Assembly: GCF_014066305.1 (NCBI RefSeq)
Contig: NW_023501077.1
Coordinates: 407,953 to 471,952, forward strand
Reading direction: 5' to 3'
DNA: 64,000 bases
Source: Letharia columbiana
Taxonomy: Eukaryota > Ascomycota > Lecanoromycetes > Lecanorales > Parmeliaceae
Shown: in pieces, positions 32,501 to 48,060 of the stretch
How the letters are laid out: each line of letters begins with the position of its first letter
Position numbering within the stretch: position 1 is the first letter of the stretch
The notes under the pieces: model-generated
What the model was told of the DNA's origin: nothing
The model's input: only the letters and a program-made list of their open reading frames with translations
Databases searched by the model: none
Program-made: the position numbers and the translations under genes

Positions 32501-35344
32501 ATAATTATTAACGACTTCTTTATCTTCTATAGATTAATAGAGTTATTTAAGAATTTATTATCGTCGTAGTTAGATACTATATATATACTCTTTTTAGATT
32601 TATATATTCTATAACGTTTAAGCGATCTAAGATCTACTTATCTATATTCTTCGATATGTCTTTTCCTTTTATTAGTTTTCTTTATTTTATTTACTTTCTA
32701 CTAATATATAGTTAATAATATTTTCGCGAATAAGTAGACTATGATTTATATTTCCTATCTTCTTAGCTTCCTTCTCCCTTCTAATATTTTTAACCCTCTT
32801 TATCGCTATCCTCTTTTTTATATTCTACTTTAGAGTTTTTATAATCTCTATAATTTAGATATAATAAGCTTATTTAATAAAATACGAAATATTATAAATC
32901 TTCTATCGTTATTAGAAGTTAGAATAAAATCGATATTAAACGCTAAAGACGATAATAAATAAAATATAAAAATAAATATATTTAAATAGATAAAAAAATA
33001 AAAGAATAGAGAAAAGTTATTAATTTGAAAAGGGGGGCTGTTAATTAGCGCGTTTTCAACTTATTTAAATTAAAGCGCGTTGAATCTCTATTTAAATTCG
33101 ACTGCCTATTTAACTTAAACACTCTATTTAAACTAAATAACGTTTCCGCTAATAATCTTTATTCGAATTAAATAAATTTTCTATTAATAATTAACGTTAA
33201 GTTAACTATTATCTATTATCAAATATTATTACCCTAATTACACTTCCCTATTTACTTTTCTATTCTCAAATATTTTTCTATAAATAATATCTATTTTAGT
33301 ATATATAATTATAGATCTTCTAGTATAAATACTTATTAATAACGATTACTTCGATATATTAATAATATATTCTATTCCTTAGATAGCGTTATATATAAAG
33401 TTATAATTTACGTAATTATCGATAACGATATTATTATAAACTTTATAACTATTAAAAATAACGTATAATTCTTTTTAGCGACTCGAAGTTATTTTATATA
33501 TAATAATATATTTCTACTATAGTTGATACCGCCTTTTTATAATCTCTATTAATAGGATATAGAGGTTAAATATCAGCTTTAGCGCTTTTTATATTACCTC
33601 TCTCTATTTAATAAAGGTCGCGTATTTTTTCTAATTGAAGTCTACTGAGATATAGTCTATAAAGAAAATTTATATTAGCGAATTTTCTAGAAGTTATTCG
33701 AGTTTAACGCTATTAAATAACGCGAGGCGCTAATTATATTAAAGATAAAGATCTTATATCGTATAAAGCGTAGGGAGATATTTAGAGAAAGTAGAGATTA
33801 TAGATTATTTTAGTAAGATAGACTTTTTATATTATAGAATTTCTCGAAACTAATTAAGCTTTAGAGAATATAACGATTATAGTATAAATATCTAACTATT
33901 TCTTATATATATATATATTACGGCTCTAAATTCTTTCGCTAACAGCGAGAATAATCAATTTAGACTATTATATCGCTTTACGTATTTCTCTTAATATCTT
34001 TATCACCTTTTTCTTTTTTTAAGATAAATAATCTCTTCGCATATTAGTAATAGTAGATATATATAAAAAATAAATATTTATCTATCTAATATTCTTTAAT
34101 TATAAAGAATATAGAATTTTAACTTTACTTATATATCGATAATACGATTATCTTAAACTTTCGAAAATAATTAATCTTAATATCTTTATTATCGATACGA
34201 TATATAATTCGATCTATTATAGCGTTATATACTTTATCTTCTTTTAATATATTTATAAATATATCGAAATCGATATTATTTATCGTAATGCGAATTAATA
34301 TCTAGATTTTAATAATATTAAAAGGCGATATTAGTATATCGATTATAGTTCTTTTTAAATATATATAAAAACTAGCTCGATTAAAGATATATAATTATAA
34401 TATAAAGTTAACGTTATTAATAAAGATAGATCGTTCGTTTAGTCGTCTATATTTATAAATCTATATATATATATAGTTAATTTTTATAGCTATACTTAAT
34501 TCGTAATTACTTAATTATTCTCTTAAAATATTAGATATAAAAACTCTCGAGAAGATATTCTTTAGTTACTTAAAGGTCTCGTTAAGTTTTATTTAATTAT
34601 AAAGAACGTTAAGCGCGCTTCTAATTAGATATCTCTTTTTTATCTCTTACTTTAAAAAAAAGCGAATCTTTTTATAACTAGACTCTTCTATTATTAAATC
34701 GCGCGAGATAATTAATATCGTTTAAATTCTTAAATTAATATTAATATAAAACGATTTAGATAAAATAAGTAAAGATAATACGACGCTAATTTATAAAGAT
34801 CTATATTTTATATCTAAAATTAATTAAATTATAGAATTCTAAAAAAAATAGAATAATTCTAGAGGAGAATATATTAGAAAGAATATTATAGAATTAATAG
34901 AGATTTTAATTTAGAAATAGATTTTACGAGCTAACCTTTATCTAATAAACTCTATTATATTATTTATTCTATCTATTTAAGAAATTAATTAATAATTAAG
35001 TTAAATAGTCGAAGTTGAATAATATAATACGAAGTCGAACTATACTATATATTATTTAGATATTTAAAATATCTATTTAAGAATAATATATATCTTTTCT
35101 AATTTCTCTATCTATTATATATCTAAATTATCTTATCTTTTACTTCTTTACTTATATCGTTATTCTTATATCTATTATAAATATTAACCTTTAAATTAAG
35201 TATCTTTTATTCGATCTTCTTATTTAGAATCTTTTTATTTAGATCTTATAAGTTATTTAATATTAAATTATAATTATATATTAAAATAGTATAGAAGCTT
35301 TAGAATAATTAAGTATACTTATAAATAGCGTATTTAAAAAGATA

Positions 35345-38200
35345 ATATAGTATTATTATATATCTAAAAACGAACTATCTCTCTTTATATATTTCTATTT
35401 AAAATCTTATTATCGAGGCTTTTTAAATTATCTAATATTAAGTAGTAGTTATATATCTTTTTATTTTTCTATAATAGTTATATTACTCTCTTATCTATTT
35501 AAATATTCTATTATTTCTTCTAATTAGTATTTAAATTAATAAAATAAAAAACTCTTATTAGCGTTATATCTATATTTATAAAGCGCTTAATTAAGATAAA
35601 AAAGCGAAATTTATCGTTATCCTTAAAAGATTATACTATTAAACTATTATAATTCTTAAGTTAAATAGCTAAAAAGTACTAGAGAGTTTTATTATCTAGA
35701 TACTCTTACTTAAATTACTATAAGTTTATTAATATTATTTAAGATTAATAAAATAAAGAAGAAGACTATATTAGAGCGATAATTAGATTAATTATAGAGG
35801 AATTTATAAATATTATTAGCTTTTTAGAACGTTCGTAGATATCTTTATTAAGAATATCGATTAGCTATTTTAATACGATAAATTTAAAAGTATTTTTTAT
35901 TAAGTCGTATAAATAGTAATTATATATACTATCTTACGAATACTATAATTAATTCTCCTTTATATTATCTAATTTAAAAGATTAATCGCTATTATTTAGA
36001 TTTATAATAATTCTTATTATTACGATACTTAATATCGATTAACTTCAATTAATATATCTTAGAGAATTCGAGAATATTAGAAATAATAGTTACGGCGTAT
36101 AATTTATAAATCTTATTAAAGTATAATCTATATATAAATTTAAATAGGTTATACCCTTAGTTTTAGATCTTCTTATATTATATAAGATATTTAACTTTAA
36201 TCTAATCTTAAATAATTTAATTAGTATCTTAAAGAATTTTTCTCTAATCGTTGTTTAATAAGTAGATAATCTTTTTTATCTTATAAAGTAAAAGCTTTAT
36301 AAGCAAAGCGTCGCTATTAATAATTCTCGATTTTATTATTTATTTAATTATTAGCTTATCTAGAATTATTTATATTTTATCGATATTTCTCTTTAACTTC
36401 TTATTCGATAAAGCGCGTAAACGAAACTTTATATTCTTTATACACTTTTTAATATTATAATATTTCTTCTCTATTATCTTAGATAAAACGATATTTATCT
36501 TTTATTATAACTACTTAATTAATAAAATTATCGTCGCTATATTAATAAAGAATATAATTTATAATATAGCTAAATATCTATAAACGAATAATAGATAATA
36601 TTTAAACTTCTTCGCTATTCTATTATAATATACTTACTTCTTCTTACTTAAATTTTATATATAAATAAGATCTTCGATAATAATTCTAAATTACTCTATC
36701 TTATAGGCGGTAATTATAGATTACTCTATCTTATAAATAATAATTAATATAGGCGTTAAGAAGATATTCGACTTTATATTATAGTACTCGTCGATATAAA
36801 TCTATTTAATAGCGAAGTTATATATAAATAAGCCCTTTATCTTAGCTTAAATATAATTCTTATAGAACTCGAGTATTATTAAGATTAAAAACCTCTCTTA
36901 TCTAGATTAAGCTTTATCGTTAATTATATATTTAAATAATTTAATATTCGTAGAAGTTAAAGGCTTTAAGCTAATATTATAATATCGAACTAATTTATAT
37001 ATATAAAAGACGCGAAGTTATATTATATTATAATCTTCGAGATTTATTAGCTTAGTAATTTCGATAAGTTAATTCGCGAAAATTTTAGCTAGAACGATTA
37101 TTAAGAAGAATCTTAATTTAAATATTATTCGAGTTATATAGTTAGCTTCGTTTTCGTATAAATATATAATATTAAATATCTCGATTGAAGGGTATTAAAA
37201 CTATCGATTCTTCCGAATAAATCTTAATATAAGATATTTATCCGCGAAGGGAGACTTCTTAAAGACTTTAATAATAATAATATTTTAGTATTCTTTAAGG
37301 ATATTAAATTATAGAGTAAGTTATTACTTAAATATCGAACTTATTAATAATATTAAAGTCTAAAGAAATATTTATATTAGCGAGTTAAATAAAAGAATTA
37401 GATATATTTATCTTATTAAAACTAGGCTTATTTATATTAATTACTCTACTATAAAGATTTATCTAAAGATGTCTTTATATTAAATTATATAGCTAATAAA
37501 TTTTTAAGATAATAAATATTAAGGTTTCTTACGAACTTAAGATATATTCTAAGCCTTTAAAGATATAAGTATTTTTAATACTTCTATTACTATGATTAAG
37601 TTATAGAACTTACTTTATAATTTTCTAAGTCTAATCTAATTATTATAATCTTCCTTTCTTATTAAGCTTAATCTTTCTATTAAATTAATTAATATAAAGA
37701 GTAAATAATTAATAATATTCGAATATATACTCTAATATTAGATCTTTATCGCCGACCTTTATATTATTCTATATCTTTCTTTAACTTATAATTTTATTAA
37801 TCTTAATATTATAAGAGTTAGTTAATTAAAAGATGTAATCTTATTTAATTAAAAGCTTTATTAATATAGTATCTTTTATTATTAAACGCCTCTTCTCTTA
37901 TAATAAAAATGCGTTATTACTTTTATAAGTTTTAAGTATAACGACGTTATCTATTAAATTATTAATAGACTTCTTTTATAGAGAACGATAATGGACTTAT
38001 AGCCGAGAATTACTCTTATTTAAACTAATACTAATAAATTAAGAATTTATCTTATTTTCTTCGTAGATATTAAATAGATTAAGTAATAAGATCGAAGGCG
38101 AAGCGATAGTAGAATAGAAAGAAAGCGGAGTTTTAATAGATTTAGATTAAGGCGGGGTATTAGCAAGTCTAAAAGAAATTAAAAACTTCGAGATTTTCTA
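35345..38200. repeat. 2.85-kb direct repeat, copy 1
   Basis: Colinear with 38905-41745 over its whole length (offset about 3.54-3.56 kb). Shared blocks include TTCTTATTCGATAAAGCGCG (36405 and 39960) and TATTTA(T/C)CCGCGAAGGGAG (37237 and 40774). Differences are mostly transitions. Both copies are RIP-mutated. No coding domain was identified; on the minus strand long frames appear if TAA/TAG are read as mutated Gln codons. Confidence 0.7.
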
Positions 38201-38904
38201 AAAATCTTCTTATACGAAGTATAATAAAAGAAAGATATAAAGAAGAAGAATATTAAGGGTTAGAGTTAAGATTAGAGTACTTTAATAAATAGCTTAATCT
38301 TCTTCGTAGATAAGAATTTATTTAATAATTTACTTTAGTAGTAAATAAAGTTTAAAAGAAGAATATAATATATTATTAATAATCTATTTAGACCGAAAGC
38401 TAATCTTAAAAGTTGAGATAAAAAATTTATATTAGATAGAACTCGATATTAAAATTAAGAGTAACTTCGATAAAGATTTTATTAAATATTATTTATAGTA
38501 TAAAGTTTATAAAGTAAATATTAAATAATAAATTATAAAGGGAAAATAGTAGAATATAATATTATAAGCGTTAATAACTAGCGCGATAATCGATTATCTA
38601 GCTTCGATTCGATAGTTTATTAACTATTTAAATCGTCTATTCGATTTAAATATTCGATTATAATTTATATTATCTAGAAGCTAGATTAGAGATTATATTA
38701 ATAATTAGAGATTATAATTAAAAGAATTATAGATATTTAGTAGAAGTTAAATATTAAATCTATTATTACTATTAATTAACTCGAATATATTACTTATTTA
38801 ATTCGAATACTAAATATAGTAGTAGTATCGAAATCGAATAAGCGATATCTAAGTTATCTATATATTCGCGTTATCTACATTTTTAGTATTATTATCTTTA
38901 TCTC

Positions 38905-41745
38905 TAATATTATTATATATCTAAGATTAAATCATCTCTCTTTATATATTTCGATTTAATATCTTATTATTAAGACTCTTCGAGTTATTTAATATTAAGT
39001 AATAATTATAGATCTTTTTATTTTTCTATAATAGTCGTATTACTCTATTATCTACTTAAATATTCTATTATTTCTTCTAATTAATATCTAAATTTATAAA
39101 GCGAAAGAATCTTATTAAGATTATATCTATATTTATAAGACGTTTAATAAAAACTAGAAAGTAAAATTCGTTATTATTCTCGAAAGGCTATATTATTATA
39201 TTATTATAATTCTTAAAAAGAATCGCCGAGAAGTATTAGAGAGTTTCGTAATTCGAATATTCTCGTTTAAGTTACTGCGAGTTTATTAATATTACTCGAG
39301 ATTAATTAGATAAAGAAGAAAAATATATTAAATTAATAATAAGATTAATAATAAGAGAATTTATAAAAACGATTAATTTTTCAATACGTTTATATATATT
39401 CTCCTCGAGAATATTAATTAGTTACTTTAAGACGATAAGCTTAAGAGTATCTTATATTAGCTTATCTAGATAATAGTTATAAATACTATATTCTAAGTAT
39501 TAAAGTTAATTATTTTTCTTATTATCTAGCTTCGTAAAGTTTAATTATTATTATCTTATTCTATAATAATCTTTATTATTTCGATACTTAGAATTAATTA
39601 ATTTTAATTAATATTATTTAGAAAAGTCGAGGATATTTAAAATTACTATTACTATTTAAAGCTTATAAGCTTTATTAAAATATAAGTTATAGATAAAGTT
39701 AAAGATAATATAGTCTTAGATTATAACTTTCTTATATTATATAAAATATTTCGCTTTAGTCTAGTTTTAAATAGTTTAATTAATATTCTATAATATCTTT
39801 CTCTAATTCTCGCTTAATATATAAATAATCTTTCTTATCTTATATAGTAAAAGTTTAATAAGTAAAATATTATTATTAATAATTCTCGTCTTCGCTATTT
39901 ATTTAATTATCAATTTATCTAGAACTATCTATATTTTATTAATATTTCTCTTTAACTTCTTATTCGATAAAGCGCGTAAACGAGATTTTATATTCTCTAT
40001 CCGCTTTTTAATCTTATAATATACTTTCTCTATTATCTTCGATATAATAGAATATATTTTCTATTATAATTACTCTATCGAGAGAACTATTATCGCTACT
40101 ATATCTATAAAGAATTTAATTTATAATATAGCTAAGTATTTATATATAAATAATAGATAATACTTATACTTCTTCGCTAGTCTATTATAGTATACTTACC
40201 CCTTCTTACGTAATTTTTATATACTTATAAAATCGTCGATTATAATTCTAGATTACTCTATTTTATAGATATTAATTAATATAAGAATTAAGATAATATT
40301 TAACTTCGTATTATAGAATTCGTTAATATAAATCTAGTCGATAATAAAATTATATTCGAATTTTTCTTTATCTTTAATTATAGCTTTTATATAATTCTTA
40401 TATAATTTGAAGATTATTAGAATTAAGAATCTCTCTTATCTAGATTAAGCTTAATCGTTAATTATATATTTAAATAATTTAATATTTATAGAAGTTAAGA
40501 GCTTAGCGCTAATTTTACTATATCGAGTTAATTTATATATATAAAATATATAAAGTTATATAACGTCGTAATCGTCGAGATTTATAAGCTTAATAATTTT
40601 AATAAGCTAAATTATTAAAGTCTTTACTAGAATAATAATAAGAAAGAATTTTATTTTAAATATTATTTAGGCTATATAATTCGCTTTATTTTTATATAGA
40701 TAAATAACGTTAAGTATCTCGATTGAAGGGTATTAAAACTACTAATCCTTTCGAATAAATCTCGATGTGAGATATTTACCCGCGAAGGGAGACTTCTTAA
40801 AGACTTCGACGATAGTAATATTCTAATATTCTTTAAGGATATTAAATCGTAAAGTAAGTTATTATTTAAATATTCAACTTATTAATAGTATTAGAGTTTA
40901 AAGAAATATTTATATTAGCGAGTTAAATAAAAGAATTAGATATATTTATCTTATTAAAGTCGAGCTTATTCGTATTAATAGCTTCTTCGTAAATATTTAT
41001 TTAAAGATATTACTATATTAAATTATAGAGTTAATAGATCTTTAAAATAATAGAAATTAATATTTCTCGCGAATCTAAGATATAGTCTAAGTCTCTAAAT
41101 ATTTGAATATTATTAATATTTATATTATTATAGTTAAGCTATAAGACTTACTCTATAATTTATTAAGTTATATTAAATTATTAAGACCTCTCTTTTTATC
41201 GAGCTTTATCTTTCTATTATATTAATTAATATAAAAAATAAATAAATAATAATACTCGAATATATACTCTAATATTAGATCTTTATCGTCGGCCTTTATA
41301 TTATTCTATATCTTTCTTTAACTTATAATTTTATTAATTTTAATATTATAAGAGTTAGTTAATTAAAAAGCGTAATTTTATTTAATTAAGAGCTTTATTA
41401 ATATAATATCTTCTATTATTAAACACTTTTTCTTTTATAATAAAAGCGCGTTATTACTTTTATAAGTTTTAAGTATAATAACGTTATCTATTAAATTATT
41501 AACGAACTTCTTTTATAGAGAACGATAACGAACTTATAGTTAAGGATTATTCTTATTTAAATTAATATTAATAAGTCGAAAATCTATTTTATTCTTTTTA
41601 TAGATATTAAGTAAATTAGATAATAAAATTGAAGGTAAAGTAATAATAGAATAGAGAGAAAGTGAAATTTCGATAAAATTAAATTAAGATAAAGTATTAT
41701 AAAAATTAGAAAAGATTAAAAACTTTAAGACTTACTTTAGCTTAA
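38905..41745. repeat. 2.85-kb direct repeat, copy 2
   Basis: Second copy of the repeat at 35345-38200, in the same orientation, separated from it by about 700 bp that do not align. It ends near AGAAAAGATTAAAAACTTTA. Confidence 0.7.
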
Positions 41746-44700
41746 TAGAAGAAAAAACTAAATACTCGAATATCTTAAAAGATTATTAAGATTAAGAATA
41801 TAAGTGTATTAATAAATCTCGCGAAGTTTTAAAGATACTAGCTTCGATATCTAACGTCTTAATTAAAGCTAGAATTAATATTAATACTTATTATTAATAT
41901 AGAGAAGCGAGATAAATAAATCTTTAATTACGCGCTATAAGAATATCCGCTATTTAAATATATATACTCGCTCTTAATATTTATACGCCTCTTATAAGTT
42001 ATTATTATTATTTATAGTTAAGCTTATATTATTTACTCTATAGATTAAATAAAATAATACTATAGAATTTTTATTAATATTACTTTAAAATTATTTCGAT
42101 TGAAGATAGATAATAAGAGCTTTAAGATTAAGTTACTCTTAGAATTAAGAGATTACTATTAAATTATTTATTAACTTCTAAATAAAGACGAGTTTATACT
42201 CGTTTAGATTATTAATAATAATAAGTTAAAGAGAGTTAATATTAGGGGGGTTTTTAGTCGATAGTTTACTAAATTAATAGAGATTTATTAATCTCTCAGT
42301 TGTTAAGAGCTTCTAGATCTTCGCATATTCATCTTTTTATATTTTTATCGATTCCCTCTTAAATAATCGCTTCTCTTACTTTATAGACGCCTCGTTAATT
42401 AATAAGATTAATTTATATAAGAATTTAAGAAGAAAGTTAAGGTCTTATACGACTATATAATTAAGAATAAGTAGTAATTAAATAGTCTCGCTTACGATAA
42501 TATTAACCTTTCTCTTATACGATCTTATAAACTTTTTCTAAAGGTCTTTATATCTTAATTAGCGCGAGAACTTCTCTTTTATTACTTTAAATATAGGCTC
42601 TGAAAATCGAAGTCCTTTATAAATATTATCTTAGTTCGCAATAACGCCTAACTTAGTAACGCCGATTTTAAAATAGAAATTAATTTCGATAGACGCTACT
42701 ATTATAAGTATATCGTTTAGAGAAAATATAGATATTAATATAATAGTATATATAATACGATAGTAAGAAAACGCGCGTTAGATTAAGTAAGATATAAGAT
42801 AAAAAGAAATTTAAATAAGACTATAGAGTTCGAGTTAGATATTCGATATTATTTCTTAAAATATATATTGTATCTTCGATTAACTTTAACTAATTATAAG
42901 TAGACTTCGATTAATATTAACTTTATTAATGACTATCTTAATAGCCTTAATTAAATATTAATATATTATATCTTTAATTAACTTTAATTAATTATTAGTA
43001 GAAACTTCGATAAAAGCTTTAACTAGCGTTAAAATTAATAACGCGTATATCGATAATAAGAGTGCGAATTTTGCTACTATATCTGCTAGGGATATAAATT
43101 TATTTAATAATAGCATAAATTTTCTAAGATCTATTCTCTATTAATAATTTCGAAATTAATAATCTTCGATAAAGTTTAAGTAATAATGATTACTTTAATA
43201 ATTAGTATTTCGAAAATTAATATTTATTTTAATTCTTCGATATAAGAGATAATAGTAAGATATAGTAGTTAATAAATATTATATCTATATAATTTTTATC
43301 TACTCTTCGATTAATTAGTAGATAATCGAGTTCCTTTTTTAGTAGATATACTAATCTTCTTTCTTCTTTATATCTATAAAAATCGATTAATTAGATTATC
43401 TTCTCTTCGAATATATATAACTTTTAATAATTCGTTCGGCTTCGATCGTTTATATCTAAAAAGCTTTTATTCTAATAGTTTCTTTTATGCAAAATATATA
43501 CTCTTAAATTATATACTCTATAGACGGCTTTACTATTTTAAAGTAAATATATAAATATAGTTTTATATATATAAAAGCGCTTTAATTATATACGCATTAA
43601 ATACGAAGAAACGTTTAAAAATAATAAAAGTATTTCTCCCCTAAATAGCTCGTTATAGACTCTTCCTTTTTATAAATATCTATTAATATAAGATATTTTT
43701 TATATATAGATTTATAAATATCTTTAATATAATTATAAAGAATATAAAGTTAAAATTAAGCTTTATAATAAGTAAGGCTAGAGTAGTAATATACGTTCGC
43801 TAAGACGTTAACACGTTATCGATTACTAAAAAACGCGTATCTTATAATTAATCAATAACAGATAAGAGAATATATATCGAATATATCGCTTTTATAAAAA
43901 ATAATACAAAAATAGTAGTGAACTTATTAGATATCTACGAGGTTATAAAAAGCGAAAACTAATTCTTTTATACGCGTCTTTCGATATTACAAATTGCGAT
44001 ATAATTAATAATATTAATAATTTAATAGCTCTAATTATCGTAAAAGAAGAAGATATATATTTACTCGAAGATAATATAATTACGAATTTAATATTATAAT
44101 AGTAATTAAATAAGTAGAAGATAGAGAAAGAGGGAATAAACGCGGTGTAAATAATAAACCTAAATAATAAGATAATAATATTCTCTATCTCTATAATAGA
44201 CTTAAGTTATAGTACTATAATTTTATCTTTAATAATTAACTCTATAGAATTATATTTAAAAAAGCGAGACGCTAAGAGATTAATAAAATTATAATTTAAA
44301 TTAAAGTCTCTTAGTTAAATAAAATCGATATTTAATTATTAAACTAAGTTAGACGTTAAGTCGATATTCGATATAAATAATTTTTAAAATTTATTTAAAT
44401 CCTAGGAAGATTATGCGCTGGCGCTATAATTTCTTAAATCGAAACTCTTCGATAATAATATTAATAAATTCTTTCGCGATATTTATTTATAGCGATTTCG
44501 AGACGACTATAGCTTTAATAACGCGAAATTATTAAGATATAAAATATAGAATATACGTGGCAATAATATCGACGGCGGCTAGATTAGTTAGTCTTTTAAA
44601 ATCTATAACTTTAAACCCGAATTAAGATCGAAGATATATTACGTTATTTACTTCGATATTATAAGTATTATTAAAGCGTTTTTAATATATAAATCTTTTA

Positions 44701-47097
44701 GTATAAGCTTATATTATCGATCTATATACTAAAGAAACGCTAATAAAGCGAGAGTCTATAACGAGATATATACTACGAATTAATAGTAGAAAACGTAAAA
44801 TAAACTATCTAATAACTCTATCGTCGTTCTTATTATTTTAATATTAAATAAAACTTATCTCTCTTAAATATATAAGAACTAATATACTTAATTAATTTAT
44901 ATTATAATTAAGAATCTTTAATAAGACGCGTAACGCGCGTATAGTAGATCGAATATAGCGATTCTAGAAATAATATCGATTATTATAAAAAAAGAAGCTA
45001 AGACCTAGATCTATTACTATATCTTAAATTTAATAATCGAAGATAACTTCTTATACTCTCGCGATATATTATCTACTAACGAAGTATATTTAATAATTAA
45101 AAGATACTTCGAATATAATATTAATATATAATACGCGGATAGTCTAATTCGAAGATATTATTTAATATTAGCTACTATAATATTAAATTATAAAAAATAG
45201 ATAATAATTACTTTAATCTTAAGCGATAAATATTATTCTATATATATAATCTTACTTATAGAGAGAGAGTAATTATACCTCTTAATTCTATATTCTAAAT
45301 AAATATTTAAGTATACGATTAAGTAGCTGAGACTATAAAAGAGATATATTAATAAAATATCGAAATATTTATAGAATATAGTACTCTATAACCGTTATCC
45401 TTTTATCGATAATTATTTCGCTATTAATATATATCGACTATAATATTTTAATATCTTATACTTTTTAATAATTAAGAGACTTATAGACTATTTACTTAAA
45501 TAATAGATTAAATATATTAAAATTATAAAGATAGAGAATAAAATAAATAAGCTTTTTAATACTCGCTTTCGGGCGATTTCTAGCTATATTAATCTAAGAT
45601 ATATTAAGTCTCTAAGTAAGAAGATATAGTAAATAAAAGAGAACGATCGAACTCTATAGAGGACGATAATAATTATCTTTATATCGATCTTAATTAAATT
45701 AAATTCGAATACGCTATATATAGATCGCGCTATTTTTAATCTTATTATATTAGCGAGATATTATTCTTATAATAATAATACTATTCGATATCTACTCGCG
45801 ATCTTAACTCAAATTAATTTATTAAAAGAGATTTTTCGAGTATATAGATCTCTAAATAAAATAACGAATAAAGGTTACTTTAACTTCTTAAAGTTTTATA
45901 ATATTAGTTACTTACTCGAAATAATATAATTATTTAATTTATCCGATAAATTAACTATTTAAATAAGAGAAAAGGCGTATATTAAATTCTTTAAAAAGTA
46001 TTATAGATTAACGAATAAGTATAATAACTATATTAAATAGATTATACGTTATAATATCGTATATTAGAAGATAATTACGATATATAATCTCGTTAAGCAC
46101 TAAAATATAGAAGTATTATTATTTATAATTAAGAGATTATAAAAAAAAGAGAAAAAGATTAAGATGAGAATTTCTTTAGATCTTTATATCTAAGATTAGT
46201 AGGCGAATAATAAAAAGTGTAATATTATAAGATAAATCTATTATTATAATAGTCGTTATTAATAATTAATAAAGGTTATTACTAAATAATTAGAGTTAAA
46301 TACTTTTTTTAAAACTCTAGTCGCCTTTATTCGAATAGATTAAACGAAATTAAGGGAATATTATCTATCTAAAAAAGATAATAATATCGATATATATAAG
46401 GCGAACTGTGAATAGATATATCGATATCCAATTTATATCTATTTTAATATTCGATATTAAAAGACTCTTAAAGAAGATTCTCTAAATATAGCTCGTCTAT
46501 TTAAAAACGTCGTCGTCTATAGACTTATTAATTAATTCTTTTAAAAAAGATAGCGTAGAAACTACGCTTAGATCTATAAATATAATTAATAAATCTTTAA
46601 TATTAATAAGATTTTTTTAAGGAAATTAATAGAGAAAGTACTAATCGTAATAAAAGTAATAAATCTAGCTCGTAGAGATTTCAAATAAAGATCGACTTAT
46701 CTATAAGATATTTTTATAGAGATATTTAAGTATCGATATAATAAATAAGTTTAGAAATATTATAATATAGTAAAAATAAAAAAGGCGTAGTTATTAATAG
46801 CGCGGAATCTAAAAATTCTCGAAAAACGACGATTCTATAGCCTCGTAAGTATAGAGAGAAGTATATATATTATACCCGCGTCGGTAAAAGATAAGAAATT
46901 TTATTATATTAATAGCTTTATTGACTTTAATTAATATAATAGTATTTATAATTTAAACTTTCTAAATAAAAGCTATAGAGTAGTAAAGAAGATTAATATA
47001 CGCTATACTATAAGATAATAGAGATATTAAGAATCTAAATCTTAGGATATTAGAAATAAGATTAAATATATAATAGGTAAAATCGGTTCTAGTTACC

Positions 47098-47169
47098 CTT
47101 CTTAACTCGAATATCTTTCTCAATTCGAATACCCTTCTCGACTCGAATATCCTTCTCAACTTAAATAAC
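47098..47169. repeat. 18-bp tandem repeat, four units
   Basis: Units such as CTTCTCGACTCGAATATC stand at 47098, 47116, 47134 and 47152. On the minus strand they encode a six-residue repeat of the type ELRKIF/ESRRVF within a 65-codon frame. A low-complexity coding relic or a minisatellite. Confidence 0.7.
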
Positions 47170-48060
47170 TTTCGAATTATCTTTAGAGTTTATTAAGTGA
47201 AAAGAGATTCTATAATTATAGAATATATACGTAAATATCGTAATTAGAAAGAGAAGAGAGGGCGGACTTTTCCCTAATTAGAAAGACGTTAATACACTTT
47301 AAAAAGTATTTAATTAAGTATTCTAGCGCCGAAGACTACTATTAGACTAATTCGCGATTTCTTATAATTTAAAGAATACTATCGCCCATAATAAGGGCTA
47401 TCATTCAAAGTTTCTTTAAGTTATTAATAATCTATACGATAATATTAAAACCGAGATACGTTATTTTAAAAATATGATAAACTAGAAGAAAGCCTTAACG
47501 TAAGATATTATAAGAGGAGATTTATATATACTACTACTCGCTATACTCTTATATATATAATTATTTAAAAGTCGAAACTTCTAACTTAAGAAAGTCGATT
47601 TCGATTTTATAAGAAAAATGTCTAATACTTTAACGAGTATTAATACGCATAAATCTTAAAGGGATTTAGATATTAAAAGAAGAGGTTAGTAGAGCTAAGG
47701 TCGAGTAATAAAGATATAAATATATATTATTAATCTTTATATATATTATATTAACTTTAACGCGATTATAGCGATAGAAGAGCGTACTAACAACGATTTT
47801 CCTTCTTAGATAATTAGCGCTTACGAGATATATTATAAATAATAATATTCTTATCTTTAGTAGAGAAGGTAGATTACTCGATATAGTAATATAAACTTAT
47901 ATATATAAACTCAATATCTGACGATAGCATTATTAAGTTAAATCGAATTAGACTTATAGTATAACTAAGTTAAGTCGAACTCGACTTATAGAGTTAAGTC
48001 AATATCGCGAATTATAGAAATAATAAAATATTAATATAAGACGATTATTATTTTTAAAAA

